Positions 46,939 to 54,682 of a DNA stretch of 64,000 nt are shown one piece after another. Both the position numbers and the translations under genes were made by a program. Source of the stretch: Acetobacterium tundrae (GTDB taxonomy: Bacteria > Bacillota > Clostridia > Eubacteriales > Eubacteriaceae); assembly GCF_008086615.1 (NCBI RefSeq), contig NZ_RXYB01000001.1:1-64000 (forward strand), in the 5' to 3' direction. The notes beneath the pieces were generated by a model. It saw nothing but the letters and a program-made list of their open reading frames with translations. It was not told the DNA's origin and did not search any database. How positions within the stretch are numbered: the first letter of the stretch is position 1; every line of letters starts with the position of its first letter.

Positions 46939-48384
46939 ATGAGACGAAAAATAGGACTGTTAGTAATTCTTAGTCTTGTCTTTTTTACACCCAACATTTT
47001 TGCAGCTGGTCTTCCGACCTTTGGTACAAATGAAGGGGTAATAATTTTAGAAAAGAATAGTGGAGATATTCTTTATCAACAAAAACAGGATCAAAAATTT
47101 TATCCGGCAAGTACCACTAAACTCATGACCGCTTTAGTGGCGGTTGAAAACGGAAATCTTGATGACACCATTACGGTGGGCGATGAAATAGAAAATATTG
47201 ATGCAGACAGCAGTGTGGCGGGTCTGGAAGTTGGAGAAACCATTACCTTAAGGGAACTTCTCTATGGTTTGCTTTTACCATCAGGTAATGATGCGGCAGA
47301 AACCATTGCTGTTAACATTGGCCGGAAAATAGCCGGGGATACAACGCTTGATTCGTCAAAAGCATATGACCGGTTTATTAAGGCCATGAATGACAAAGCA
47401 AAAGAACTGGGAATGACAGGGACTAATTATGTGAATCCTCATGGTTTGCAGGATGCCAATCATTATACAACTCCGGCCGATATGCTGAAGTTGGCTGAAG
47501 TAGCATTTAGCGATGATCCAGTAAGAATGGTAACCCGGGCCAAGGTCCATGAGATCCAAACAAATATGGTCAAACATAAATGGAACAATACAAACCTTTT
47601 GCTGTACAGCAGTTTTGATGAGTTATCAGACGATTATCGTGTGTCGAATGATCTTTCAGCAGGAACTAATCCACTTTTCAATGGTTACGCCACAAGCGGC
47701 AAAACCGGTTCTACAGATGAAGCAGGAAAATGTTTTGTTTTTGAAGGTGAAGGGAACGGAGAAAATATCATCGGCGTTATACTGGATGGTGATGAAACAA
47801 CCGTTTTCAAAGAAGCCAGTGCGACGATCAATGCCTTAATCAAAGAATACGATTTTATTGATTGGACCAGTGATGATAATTATTATGGTGAGGTTAAGAT
47901 AGAAAACTATCATGTGTTTGATGGGAATACATTAAAGTTAAAGACAAATGAACCTCTAATCAGCCTCGTTCCGGAAGCAAGCATGGATGGTTACACTTCT
48001 AAAATAAAATGGGATGGAAACCGCTTGATTGGAGATAAAACCATTGCCAGTCTTAAAGGCGATGTGAACGAAGGGGATGAAATTGGTGAAGTCGATGTTT
48101 ATAATGGAGATAAACTCGTAGAGTCCACACCCATTTATGCGGCTAATACCATGCAGACTCGAAAATGGGTAGACTATCTCATCATGTACTGGTATATCAC
48201 AATTGTGGTGTTAATAATCATTGCCGCAATTCTGAGAATAATGTATGTCGATTTTATGCGTAAAAATAAAACTAAGTATAAAAAAATCAAAATTAAAAAC
48301 GGCAACAGTAATGAAGGCAGATCAGGAAATAGTAATAGTAATGAGAAGAGAAACAGAAATGAAAATACCAGAAATAGACGATGA
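46939..48384 (+). CDS. D-alanyl-D-alanine carboxypeptidase (penicillin-binding, DacF-like)
   Basis: 481 residues. A signal peptide ends near residue 23 (FFTPNIFAAG). The peptidase domain has STTKLMTA (SxxK nucleophile), PSGNDAAE (SxN) and TSGKTGST (KTG). A PBP5-type C-terminal domain follows, then a membrane anchor (YWYITIVVLIIIAAIL) and a 40-residue tail very rich in Asn, Lys, Arg and Ser. It trims peptidoglycan stem peptides outside the cell. ATG 46939 lies after GGGAGG; a TTG upstream at 46927 is inside the ribosome site. The low-complexity tail on the inner side is unusual in length. Confidence 0.93.
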   Translation: MRRKIGLLVILSLVFFTPNIFAAGLPTFGTNEGVIILEKNSGDILYQQKQDQKFYPASTTKLMTALVAVENGNLDDTITVGDEIENIDADSSVAGLEVGETITLRELLYGLLLPSGNDAAETIAVNIGRKIAGDTTLDSSKAYDRFIKAMNDKAKELGMTGTNYVNPHGLQDANHYTTPADMLKLAEVAFSDDPVRMVTRAKVHEIQTNMVKHKWNNTNLLLYSSFDELSDDYRVSNDLSAGTNPLFNGYATSGKTGSTDEAGKCFVFEGEGNGENIIGVILDGDETTVFKEASATINALIKEYDFIDWTSDDNYYGEVKIENYHVFDGNTLKLKTNEPLISLVPEASMDGYTSKIKWDGNRLIGDKTIASLKGDVNEGDEIGEVDVYNGDKLVESTPIYAANTMQTRKWVDYLIMYWYITIVVLIIIAAILRIMYVDFMRKNKTKYKKIKIKNGNSNEGRSGNSNSNEKRNRNENTRNRR

Positions 48385-48422
48385 CCTGAAAAAAACCTTT
48401 GCAGCCTAAAATAATTTTACTC

Positions 48423-48452
48423 TTGACAGCAGTGACAAAGATTGTTTATAAT
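48423..48452 (+). promoter_or_regulatory. Sigma-A-type promoter of the cbiM leader
   Basis: TTGACA (48423-48428), 18-base spacer, TATAAT (48447-48452). Both hexamers are perfect. Transcription would begin near 48459, about 200 bases before cbiM. Confidence 0.85.
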
Positions 48453-48458
48453 TAAACA

Positions 48459-48660
48459 AAGATCTTCAGAAGATCTTAAATATGAGAAATTTAATAAAAT
48501 TAACGATGCCATGAAGGTATTTTCTTTGCAGAAGCAAGGTTTATTACTTCATGGTATTTTTTTGTACGAAGACAGGCAGCTAAATGGATACGTCACTCAC
48601 TGACAGTTGCCAAGGAAACTCATGAAGCGCATTTCTTGTAGTTTGAAAATAAGGAGGACT
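48459..48660 (+). promoter_or_regulatory. Unclassified attenuated leader upstream of cbiM
   Basis: Between a perfect promoter and cbiM lies a 200-base untranslated leader. It opens with hairpin GATCTTC-A-GAAGATC (48461-48475), then has a terminator-like hairpin with T-run (48506-48563), then a third structure GGCAGCT/AGTTGCC around GTCA/TGAC (about 48574-48611). The terminator's 3' arm CTTCATG can also pair with CATGAAG at 48621-48627. It lacks cobalamin riboswitch motifs and does not match the NiCo consensus as I remember it. A metal- or corrinoid-sensing RNA is plausible, not shown. Confidence 0.5.
48506..48563 (+). terminator. Terminator-like hairpin in the cbiM leader
   Basis: ATGCCATGAAG (48506-48516) pairs with CTTCATGGTAT (48547-48557; one G-T), followed by seven T's. 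The 30-base loop is long for a simple terminator. Confidence 0.7.
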
Positions 48661-48665
48661 ATATT

Positions 48666-49685
48666 ATGCACATGGCAGACGCGCTGGTTTCACCAGCAGT
48701 AGGAGGAATCATGCTTGCGGCAAGTGCTGGAGCAATCGCTTATTCAGCTTATAAATGCAAGGACGATTTAGATGAAAAGAAAATACCCCTGATGGGTGTT
48801 ATGGGAGCGGTGATCTTTGCCGGTCAAATGATTAACTTTACAATTCCCGGTACCGGTTCCAGTGGACACATTGGCGGCGGTATTCTATTGGCGGCGCTGC
48901 TGGGACCGTTCCCGGCTTTTTTAACAATAACGGCAGTATTACTGATTCAGGCCTTGTTTTTTGCTGACGGAGGTTTGCTGGCATTAGGCTGTAATTTATG
49001 GAATATGGGATTTTATTCATGTTTGGTGATCTATCCTCTTATTTTTAGGCCGATTGTCAAGAAAGGATTGACGCCCACTCGTATTACGACCGCATCAATT
49101 ATTTCAGTCGTGATTGCTTTATCACTTGGTGCCTTTTCAGTTGTGGTTGAAACCCTTTCATCTGGGATCACAGAACTACCTTTCGTTACGTTCCTGGGAT
49201 TAATGATACCAATCCATTTGGCTATTGGTCTTGTGGAAGGGATTGTTACCGGAGGAATACTAGTTTTCGTTTATAAAATGCGACCGGAATTACTGGAAAC
49301 GTCAGTGGCAAACAAGAAGTTGGCCAAGACGGTATCGATTAAGAAAGTTGTGGGAATTTTACTGGTGTTTGCCGTAGTTATCGGTGGCGGAGTTTCCGTC
49401 TTTGCTTCTACAAATCCAGATGGTTTGGAATGGGCAATGAAAAATGTAACCGGTACAACTGAATTGGCAGCTGATGGCAGCGTTTATGAAACGGCGGCGG
49501 ACATTCAGAAAGCAACCGCCTTTTTACCGGGGTATAGCTTCAAATCCACGAGTGAAAAGAGTTCAGCTGCTGGTACCAGTCTCTCTGGGATTATCGGCGG
49601 AGGGATTACCTTGCTATTGGCAGGTGGAACCGGATTGTTGATTTATGCCATTAAGAATAAAAAGAAAAATCAGCCGGATGCTTAA
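48666..49685 (+). CDS. cbiM: CbiM/NikM-type cobalt or nickel ECF component with fused PDGLE domain
   Basis: 339 residues. The N-terminal MHMADALVSP supplies the metal-binding His2 of CbiM/NikM substrate-binding proteins; six or more membrane helices follow (GSSGHIGGGILLAALLGP). The C-terminal part contains NPDGLEWAMKN, the PDGLE domain otherwise found as separate CbiN/NikN, and a last membrane helix. It captures Co2+ or Ni2+; which one cannot be read from the sequence. AAGGAGG precedes the ATG. Heads cbiM-cbiQ-cbiO behind an attenuated leader. Confidence 0.9.
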   Translation: MHMADALVSPAVGGIMLAASAGAIAYSAYKCKDDLDEKKIPLMGVMGAVIFAGQMINFTIPGTGSSGHIGGGILLAALLGPFPAFLTITAVLLIQALFFADGGLLALGCNLWNMGFYSCLVIYPLIFRPIVKKGLTPTRITTASIISVVIALSLGAFSVVVETLSSGITELPFVTFLGLMIPIHLAIGLVEGIVTGGILVFVYKMRPELLETSVANKKLAKTVSIKKVVGILLVFAVVIGGGVSVFASTNPDGLEWAMKNVTGTTELAADGSVYETAADIQKATAFLPGYSFKSTSEKSSAAGTSLSGIIGGGITLLLAGGTGLLIYAIKNKKKNQPDA

Positions 49686-49748
49686 AAAAGCAAAAATTTA
49701 TTTATCTTTTATAGTTACTTGTGATAAACTAATAAAAGATTCTGCTGG

Positions 49749-49780
49749 TAACCTCTGCTGAAAAGCAGAGGTTATTCTTT
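49749..49780 (+). terminator. GAAA-loop hairpin between cbiM and cbiQ
   Basis: TAACCTCTGCT (49749-49759) and AGCAGAGGTTA (49764-49774) form an 11 bp stem with a GAAA tetraloop, followed by TTCTTT. It may partly terminate or protect the cbiM message. Confidence 0.6.
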
Positions 49781-49813
49781 AGTTAGACTATAAATTACGG
49801 GAAGGAATTACTT

Positions 49814-50611
49814 ATGGCAAATATTTCGGATTCCATGAATACCATCAACTCGCTAGAAGAAATGGCCGAAGGAAAAACGATTATTCATCAGTTGCATCCA
49901 ATGGTTAAATTGGTGATCACGCTTTTATATATTGTTCTTGTTGTGTCGTTTGACCCTTATAATATTACAGGATTGGTGGTTTTAGCATTTTATCCGGTTA
50001 TTTTAATGGCCTTGGCTGAAATTCCCTATAAGCCATTGCTGACTCGAATGCTGGTTGCCTTGCCTTTTTCTTTTTTTGCAGGGATTTCAAACATCATATT
50101 TAATCAGAATTTGGCATTAATGATTGGCGGAATCCCGATTACATACGGTGTGATCTCCTTCTTTTCCATTACAATCAAAACGGTCTTCACCGTGATGGCG
50201 GTTCTTATTTTAATAGCAACAACTTCCTTGCCTCAGATTTCCTATCAGTTATTATCCATCAAGGTTCCCAAACTGATTGTTGAACAGATTATGCTGACCT
50301 ATCGATATATATCAGTACTGCTTGAGCAGGTTTCAAATATGTACACCGCTTATATGCTAAGGTCGCCGGGAGGCAAAGGTATAAAAATGAAAGATATGGG
50401 TATTTTTGTAGGTCAATTACTGTTGAAAAGTTTTGATCGTGCCGAAAACATTTATTACGCCATGAAGTGCCGGGGTTATGATGGACATTACTTATATGCA
50501 AAACCAGATCCGATTAAGTCGGCGGATTGGATATTTTTGCTGGGAACCGCTTTTTTATTGATAATGATGCGATTTTTTGATTTAAGCCAGATTATTGGCA
50601 GCTTTTTATAG
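49814..50611 (+). CDS. cbiQ: ECF transporter transmembrane (T) component CbiQ
   Basis: 265 residues with about five membrane helices. The coupling-helix motif MLRSPGGKG (Ala-Arg-Gly type, altered) and KCRGYDGHYLY near residue 220 match the two cytoplasmic signatures of CbiQ/EcfT that contact the ATPases. It links cbiM to the ATPase CbiO, whose gene follows after 11 bases. Confidence 0.92.
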   Translation: MANISDSMNTINSLEEMAEGKTIIHQLHPMVKLVITLLYIVLVVSFDPYNITGLVVLAFYPVILMALAEIPYKPLLTRMLVALPFSFFAGISNIIFNQNLALMIGGIPITYGVISFFSITIKTVFTVMAVLILIATTSLPQISYQLLSIKVPKLIVEQIMLTYRYISVLLEQVSNMYTAYMLRSPGGKGIKMKDMGIFVGQLLLKSFDRAENIYYAMKCRGYDGHYLYAKPDPIKSADWIFLLGTAFLLIMMRFFDLSQIIGSFL

Positions 50612-50622
50612 AGAGGTAAACT

Positions 50623-51372
50623 GTGTTAGAAATAGAAAAATTAAGCTATGCTTATCCCGATGGACATATTGCCATTCGAGAAATTGATTTAAAAATAAAT
50701 GATGGCGAAAGCGTTGCTCTGGTGGGAGCCAACGGAGCCGGAAAATCCAGCCTTTTTAAGCTGATTATTGGAATATCCCAAATAAAGGAAGGTTCCATAA
50801 AAATAGGGGATTTACCGGTAGAAAAGAAAACCCTGAAAGATGTTCGAAAAAAGGTTGGGATGGTATTTCAGAATCCCGATGATCAACTGTTTATGACTAA
50901 AGTTTATGATGACATTGCTTTCGGTCCCAGAAATGAGCTTTTATCTGATGAAGAAGTGGAAGAACGGGTCAACAATGCTTTGGAAATGCTGGGCGTAACC
51001 CATCTTCGGGATCGAATGCCTCATCGTCTTTCGGGAGGTGAAAAACGGGTTATTGCCATTGCCTCGGTGTTATCCATGAATCCTCAGATTATATTATTTG
51101 ATGAACCTACCTCGTTTTTAGATCCCAGCGCAAGACGCAACGTCATCAATACGCTGGAAAAATTGGAAATGACAAAAATTATCGCAACCCATGATTTGGA
51201 TATGGCTCTTGATATCTGTGATCGTGTCATTATTTTACATCATGGCAGTGTTTTTGCAGATGGCAAAACAGATGATATTCTTCTTAATGAGGAACTATTG
51301 TTGGGATGTCATTTAGAATTGCCGTTTTGTATGCAAAAACGGAAGGATAAGAAACAAAAGGCTGACAAATAA
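50623..51372 (+). CDS. cbiO: ECF transporter ATP-binding protein CbiO
   Basis: 249 residues: Walker A GANGAGKSSLFK, Q-loop VFQNPDDQLFM, signature LSGGEKRVIAIA, Walker B IILFDEPTSFLD and H-loop ATHDLD are all intact. It powers the cobalt/nickel transporter. GTG start after GAGAGG. A terminator 35 bases downstream closes the operon. Confidence 0.94.
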   Translation: MLEIEKLSYAYPDGHIAIREIDLKINDGESVALVGANGAGKSSLFKLIIGISQIKEGSIKIGDLPVEKKTLKDVRKKVGMVFQNPDDQLFMTKVYDDIAFGPRNELLSDEEVEERVNNALEMLGVTHLRDRMPHRLSGGEKRVIAIASVLSMNPQIILFDEPTSFLDPSARRNVINTLEKLEMTKIIATHDLDMALDICDRVIILHHGSVFADGKTDDILLNEELLLGCHLELPFCMQKRKDKKQKADK

Positions 51373-51406
51373 TTTGCAAATATAATTCAAATTTTTCGAC
51401 AATCCT

Positions 51407-51431
51407 AAGCTTGATTGAATCAGGCTTTTTT
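51407..51431 (+). terminator. Intrinsic terminator after cbiO
   Basis: AAGCTTGA pairs with TCAGGCTT (one G-T) around a small loop, followed by TTTTTT. Confidence 0.7.
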
Positions 51432-51554
51432 GTTGTGGGTACAAATACCTACAATTTGAGAAGTTATCTTAAGATTAAGCATAAAGGCGTGTATTGATAA
51501 TTGTATTTTGATATTTAATAAGATATAATTAATAGCATAGCTGGAGGTTACGCG

Positions 51555-52838
51555 ATGGGAAAAAAGGAATACTCGAATATAGGGGATGATATCAAAGGTA
51601 TCATCCAGGATGCCCTAAGTTCAACTGACTTCAAAAAATTGAATCAGAATATCACAGAAACAGTGAATCGAGCATTGGAAGAAGTCAAAAAAAGCACTCG
51701 TAATTGGAATGAAAGCAAAGATTATTCAAAGCAATATAAGAACATTAATAATAAAAGCAAAACGTATGATCGACCGATGGAGTTTTCAGATTACGAAACC
51801 GTAGAAACTAAGGAGTTAAAACAGAATAAAACAGTGGAAAAACAAAACAATTATCGGAGTATTGCCAACAAAAAGACAAACCTTATCACAAAATCACCTC
51901 ATGGCCGAATCTCTGGAATGCTGCTGATCGTTTTTGGAAGCATCGGAATGGGCTTGGCGATTGTTTTTTCGCTTGCGGTTCTTATTTTGTCCAACGTGAT
52001 TCATGCCTCAATGGGATCAATGGAAGTATCATTGGGGACGCTTTTGTTTATTTTGGTATTATGCATTGGCATGGTGGCAAAAGGATCGAGTTTAAGAGGA
52101 AGAGTCAAGCGTTTCCGACAATATGTTCAACGCCTTAAAGGCCATCCGTTTTGTGAAATTAAAGAATTGGCCGAGCCTTTGGGACGCAATTCAAAATATG
52201 TCGTTAAGGATTTGAAAAAAATGATTCAAGTGGGGATGTTTCCTCAGGGACACATTGATGAGGACAGACTTTACCTGTTGATCAGCGATGAAGCTTATGA
52301 AGCCAACCGGAAAATGAAAGAAGGAAAGCGCCTTCAGGACGAAGAACAGAAACGCAAAGAAGACGTACAACGACAAAGAGTGATTGATCGGAGTAACCCT
52401 GATATGAAAGCGGTACAGGATGTTATCGACGAGGGACAACAGACCATCAGACAGATCAGAAAGGCCAATGACGACATCCCCGGAGAAGCTATTTCCAACA
52501 AGCTTGACCGATTGGAAATTATAATTACAAAAATATTTGTTTACATTGAAGAAAATCCCAAGGAAGTTCCGGAAATCCGAAAATTTATGAACTATTATCT
52601 GCCAACAACCCTTAAGCTGGTTAAGGTTTACCAGGACATGGATGCAGAGCCGATTCAGGGAGCCAATATTATGGCCACCAAAAAAGAAATTGAAGAGACA
52701 ATGGATACTATTAATCACGCGTTTGAAAATCTCTTAGATGGTTTTTACGAAGATACAGCATTAGATGTTTCAACGGACATTTCAGTATTAAATACCATGT
52801 TGGCCCAAGAGGGACTGACAAAAAAAGATTTTGAATAA
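51555..52838 (+). CDS. xpaC: XpaC-like membrane protein
   Basis: 427 residues. A charged N-terminal 110 residues, two adjacent membrane helices (about 118-170, SGMLLIVFGSIGMG and TLLFILVLCIGMVA), then a region with VGMFPQGHIDEDRLYLLISDEAY, typical of the XpaC family (named for 5-bromo-4-chloroindolyl phosphate hydrolysis), and a helical C-terminus. Biochemical role unknown. It is followed by telA with ATG 11 bases on, a pairing found in many Firmicutes. GGAGG is upstream of the ATG. Confidence 0.85.
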   Translation: MGKKEYSNIGDDIKGIIQDALSSTDFKKLNQNITETVNRALEEVKKSTRNWNESKDYSKQYKNINNKSKTYDRPMEFSDYETVETKELKQNKTVEKQNNYRSIANKKTNLITKSPHGRISGMLLIVFGSIGMGLAIVFSLAVLILSNVIHASMGSMEVSLGTLLFILVLCIGMVAKGSSLRGRVKRFRQYVQRLKGHPFCEIKELAEPLGRNSKYVVKDLKKMIQVGMFPQGHIDEDRLYLLISDEAYEANRKMKEGKRLQDEEQKRKEDVQRQRVIDRSNPDMKAVQDVIDEGQQTIRQIRKANDDIPGEAISNKLDRLEIIITKIFVYIEENPKEVPEIRKFMNYYLPTTLKLVKVYQDMDAEPIQGANIMATKKEIEETMDTINHAFENLLDGFYEDTALDVSTDISVLNTMLAQEGLTKKDFE

Positions 52839-52848
52839 GGAGACAAAT

Positions 52849-54000
52849 ATGGATGATGGACTGAAAGATTTTGACCAGGTAACCCCGACCCTGACTTTTG
52901 ACCCTTTTGACGAGGGAAAATCACCAGTGGTCAATCAAAAAAATCAGATGGCAACCGAAGATAAAATTTTCGATGAAGCTCGCCTATCCCCGGAAGAACA
53001 GAAAATGGTCAATGAATTTGCAGAAAAAATTGATCTCAGCAACTCGGCGCTGATTATGCAGTACGGTGTGGGTGCTCAGAAAAAAATTGCGGAATTTTCT
53101 GAGACCGCTCTGAGCAACGTCAGAACCAAGGATTTAGGAGAAGTCGGTAAAATGCTTGGGGACATGGTTTCAGAGCTGCGAAACTTTGAATCCGCAGAAG
53201 AAGAAAAAGGCTTTTTTGGTTTCTTTAAAAAAAATGCTAATAAAATCAGCTCGATGCAGGTTAAATATGCCGCCGCAGAAACCAATATCAACCGGATCTG
53301 TGAATCTTTGGAAAAACATCAGGTTCAGCTGATGAAAGATGTGGCTATGATGGATAAACTTTATGAAGTCAACAAAACTTATTTCAAAGAGTTATCGATG
53401 TATATTTTGGCGGGAAAGAAAAAGATCCAACTGATTCAAAGCACCGATTTACCGGCCCTTATACAGAAATCCCAAATGAGTGGATTGCCCGAAGATGCCC
53501 AGGCAGTGAATGATTTTTCGGCAATGGCCAACCGCTTTGAGAAGAAGCTTCATGATCTCGAATTGACCCGATTGATTTCAATTCAGATGGCACCGCAAAT
53601 CCGACTGGTTCAGAATAATGACACCTTGATGGCGGAAAAAATTCAGTCCTCCATTGTTAATACCATTCCCTTATGGAAAAGTCAGATGGTGCTGGCTCTG
53701 GGCGTAGCTCATTCCGGTGAGGCCGCCAGAGCCCAGCGGCAAGTAACGGATATGACCAATCAGCTGTTACGAAAAAATGCCGAAACTTTAAAAATGGAAA
53801 CCATTAATACAGCCAAAGAATCCGAACGGGGAATTGTGGATATCGAAACCCTAAAGATAACCAACGAATCGTTAATTACAACCTTTGATGAGGTGTTAAA
53901 GATTCAGGATGAAGGCCGACAGAAACGAAAGTCAGCCGAAGCCGAACTCCAGAAACTTGAAAATGATTTAAAACTGAAAATGCTGGAAATTAGACGATAA
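52849..54000 (+). CDS. telA: TelA-family toxic anion resistance protein
   Basis: 383 residues, mostly helical, soluble. SNSALIMQYGVGAQKKIAEFSE, seen here as SNSALIMQYG then AQKKIAEFSE, and VALIS-type C-terminal helices ending in KLENDLKLKMLEIRR fit TelA/KlaA. Members are linked to tellurite and envelope-stress resistance; the mechanism is unknown. ATG 52849 is preceded by AAGGAG; an upstream TTG at 52831 overlaps xpaC. Confidence 0.9.
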   Translation: MDDGLKDFDQVTPTLTFDPFDEGKSPVVNQKNQMATEDKIFDEARLSPEEQKMVNEFAEKIDLSNSALIMQYGVGAQKKIAEFSETALSNVRTKDLGEVGKMLGDMVSELRNFESAEEEKGFFGFFKKNANKISSMQVKYAAAETNINRICESLEKHQVQLMKDVAMMDKLYEVNKTYFKELSMYILAGKKKIQLIQSTDLPALIQKSQMSGLPEDAQAVNDFSAMANRFEKKLHDLELTRLISIQMAPQIRLVQNNDTLMAEKIQSSIVNTIPLWKSQMVLALGVAHSGEAARAQRQVTDMTNQLLRKNAETLKMETINTAKESERGIVDIETLKITNESLITTFDEVLKIQDEGRQKRKSAEAELQKLENDLKLKMLEIRR

Positions 54001-54001
54001 T

Positions 54002-54397
54002 ATGAATATTATTGAGCAAGAGGTTTTGCAGTACGTTATTTTCATCTTGAGTTTAGTCGTTGGGATCCTGTCAATCGTTTATTATGGTAAATATCAGAAA
54101 CAATTGATAAATGGTGCATTAGAAGGGCCGGTAGCAGGAGAGTACAAAAGAAATTTTAACCTTTATGGCGCTCTTTATGTCGTCGCGGCATTTCTGGTTA
54201 TCTTGGAGTCCTATGCCCGGATGAGCGAAATTGTGATCATCATCATGGTCATTGTTATCGGCGGGGGTATTTACAATCTGATATTAATCAATAAAAAAGA
54301 AATGTTTGATTTATCCGATATAAAGTTGCTGAGATGGAATGCCATTATTTTGCTTACCATAGCCCTGGTTTATATTCTGACAATCCTAAATATTTAA
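54002..54397 (+). CDS. Four-helix membrane protein of unknown function
   Basis: 131 residues with four hydrophobic segments (about 8-27, 51-67, 75-95, 108-130) and short basic loops. I do not recognise the family. It starts two bases after the telA stop without a clear ribosome site, so translation is probably coupled, and its stop abuts the -35 of the next promoter. Its position suggests a membrane partner for XpaC/TelA. Confidence 0.7.
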   Translation: MNIIEQEVLQYVIFILSLVVGILSIVYYGKYQKQLINGALEGPVAGEYKRNFNLYGALYVVAAFLVILESYARMSEIVIIIMVIVIGGGIYNLILINKKEMFDLSDIKLLRWNAIILLTIALVYILTILNI

Positions 54398-54398
54398 T

Positions 54399-54427
54399 TT
54401 GACAATTATGTTTAAATCCGTTATTAT
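54399..54427 (+). promoter_or_regulatory. Promoter of the cobalamin riboswitch transcript
   Basis: TTGACA (54399-54404), 17-base spacer, TATTAT (54422-54427), about 25 bases ahead of the riboswitch core. Confidence 0.7.
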
Positions 54428-54451
54428 AGAATTAATAGAATATATTTGAAG

Positions 54452-54600
54452 ATTTGTGGTGCCTTGTAAGAGGAGAATAGGGAATCAGGTGTAAGTCCTG
54501 TACGAACCCATCACTGTGAATGGTTTTGTTTTTGTATATGTCACTGGTAAAACGGGAAGGCGCAAAAACTGATAAACCTGAGTCAGGAGACCTGCCAGAA
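54452..54600 (+). promoter_or_regulatory. Cobalamin riboswitch
   Basis: The core GGGAATCAGGTGTAAGTCC (54480 on), the ACCCATCACTGTGAA segment and the B12 box GAGTCAGGAGACCTGCC (around 54580-54596) are all present in order. A terminator follows at 54624, so the switch should stop transcription of the ECF genes when adenosylcobalamin (or a related corrinoid) is bound. Confidence 0.95.
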
Positions 54601-54623
54601 ATTGATTTTGAGAAACGAAGGTA

Positions 54624-54658
54624 AAGTTTCGACTATTTATAGTCGAAGCTTTTTTTTT
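54624..54658 (+). terminator. Riboswitch-controlled terminator
   Basis: AAGTTTCGACTA (54624-54635) pairs over 12 bp with TAGTCGAAGCTT (54640-54651), then T's to 54658. GAAACGAAGG just upstream can pair with part of the 5' arm as antiterminator. Confidence 0.9.
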
Positions 54659-54682
54659 GTATAGAAGGGGATTATTAACTGA

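Noticed and set aside
48459-48660. NiCo or cobalamin riboswitch in the cbiM leader
   Set aside because: The B12 box and GGGAA core are absent, and the conserved GCAGG/GCAGCC parts of NiCo RNAs as I recall them are not found; left as unclassified.
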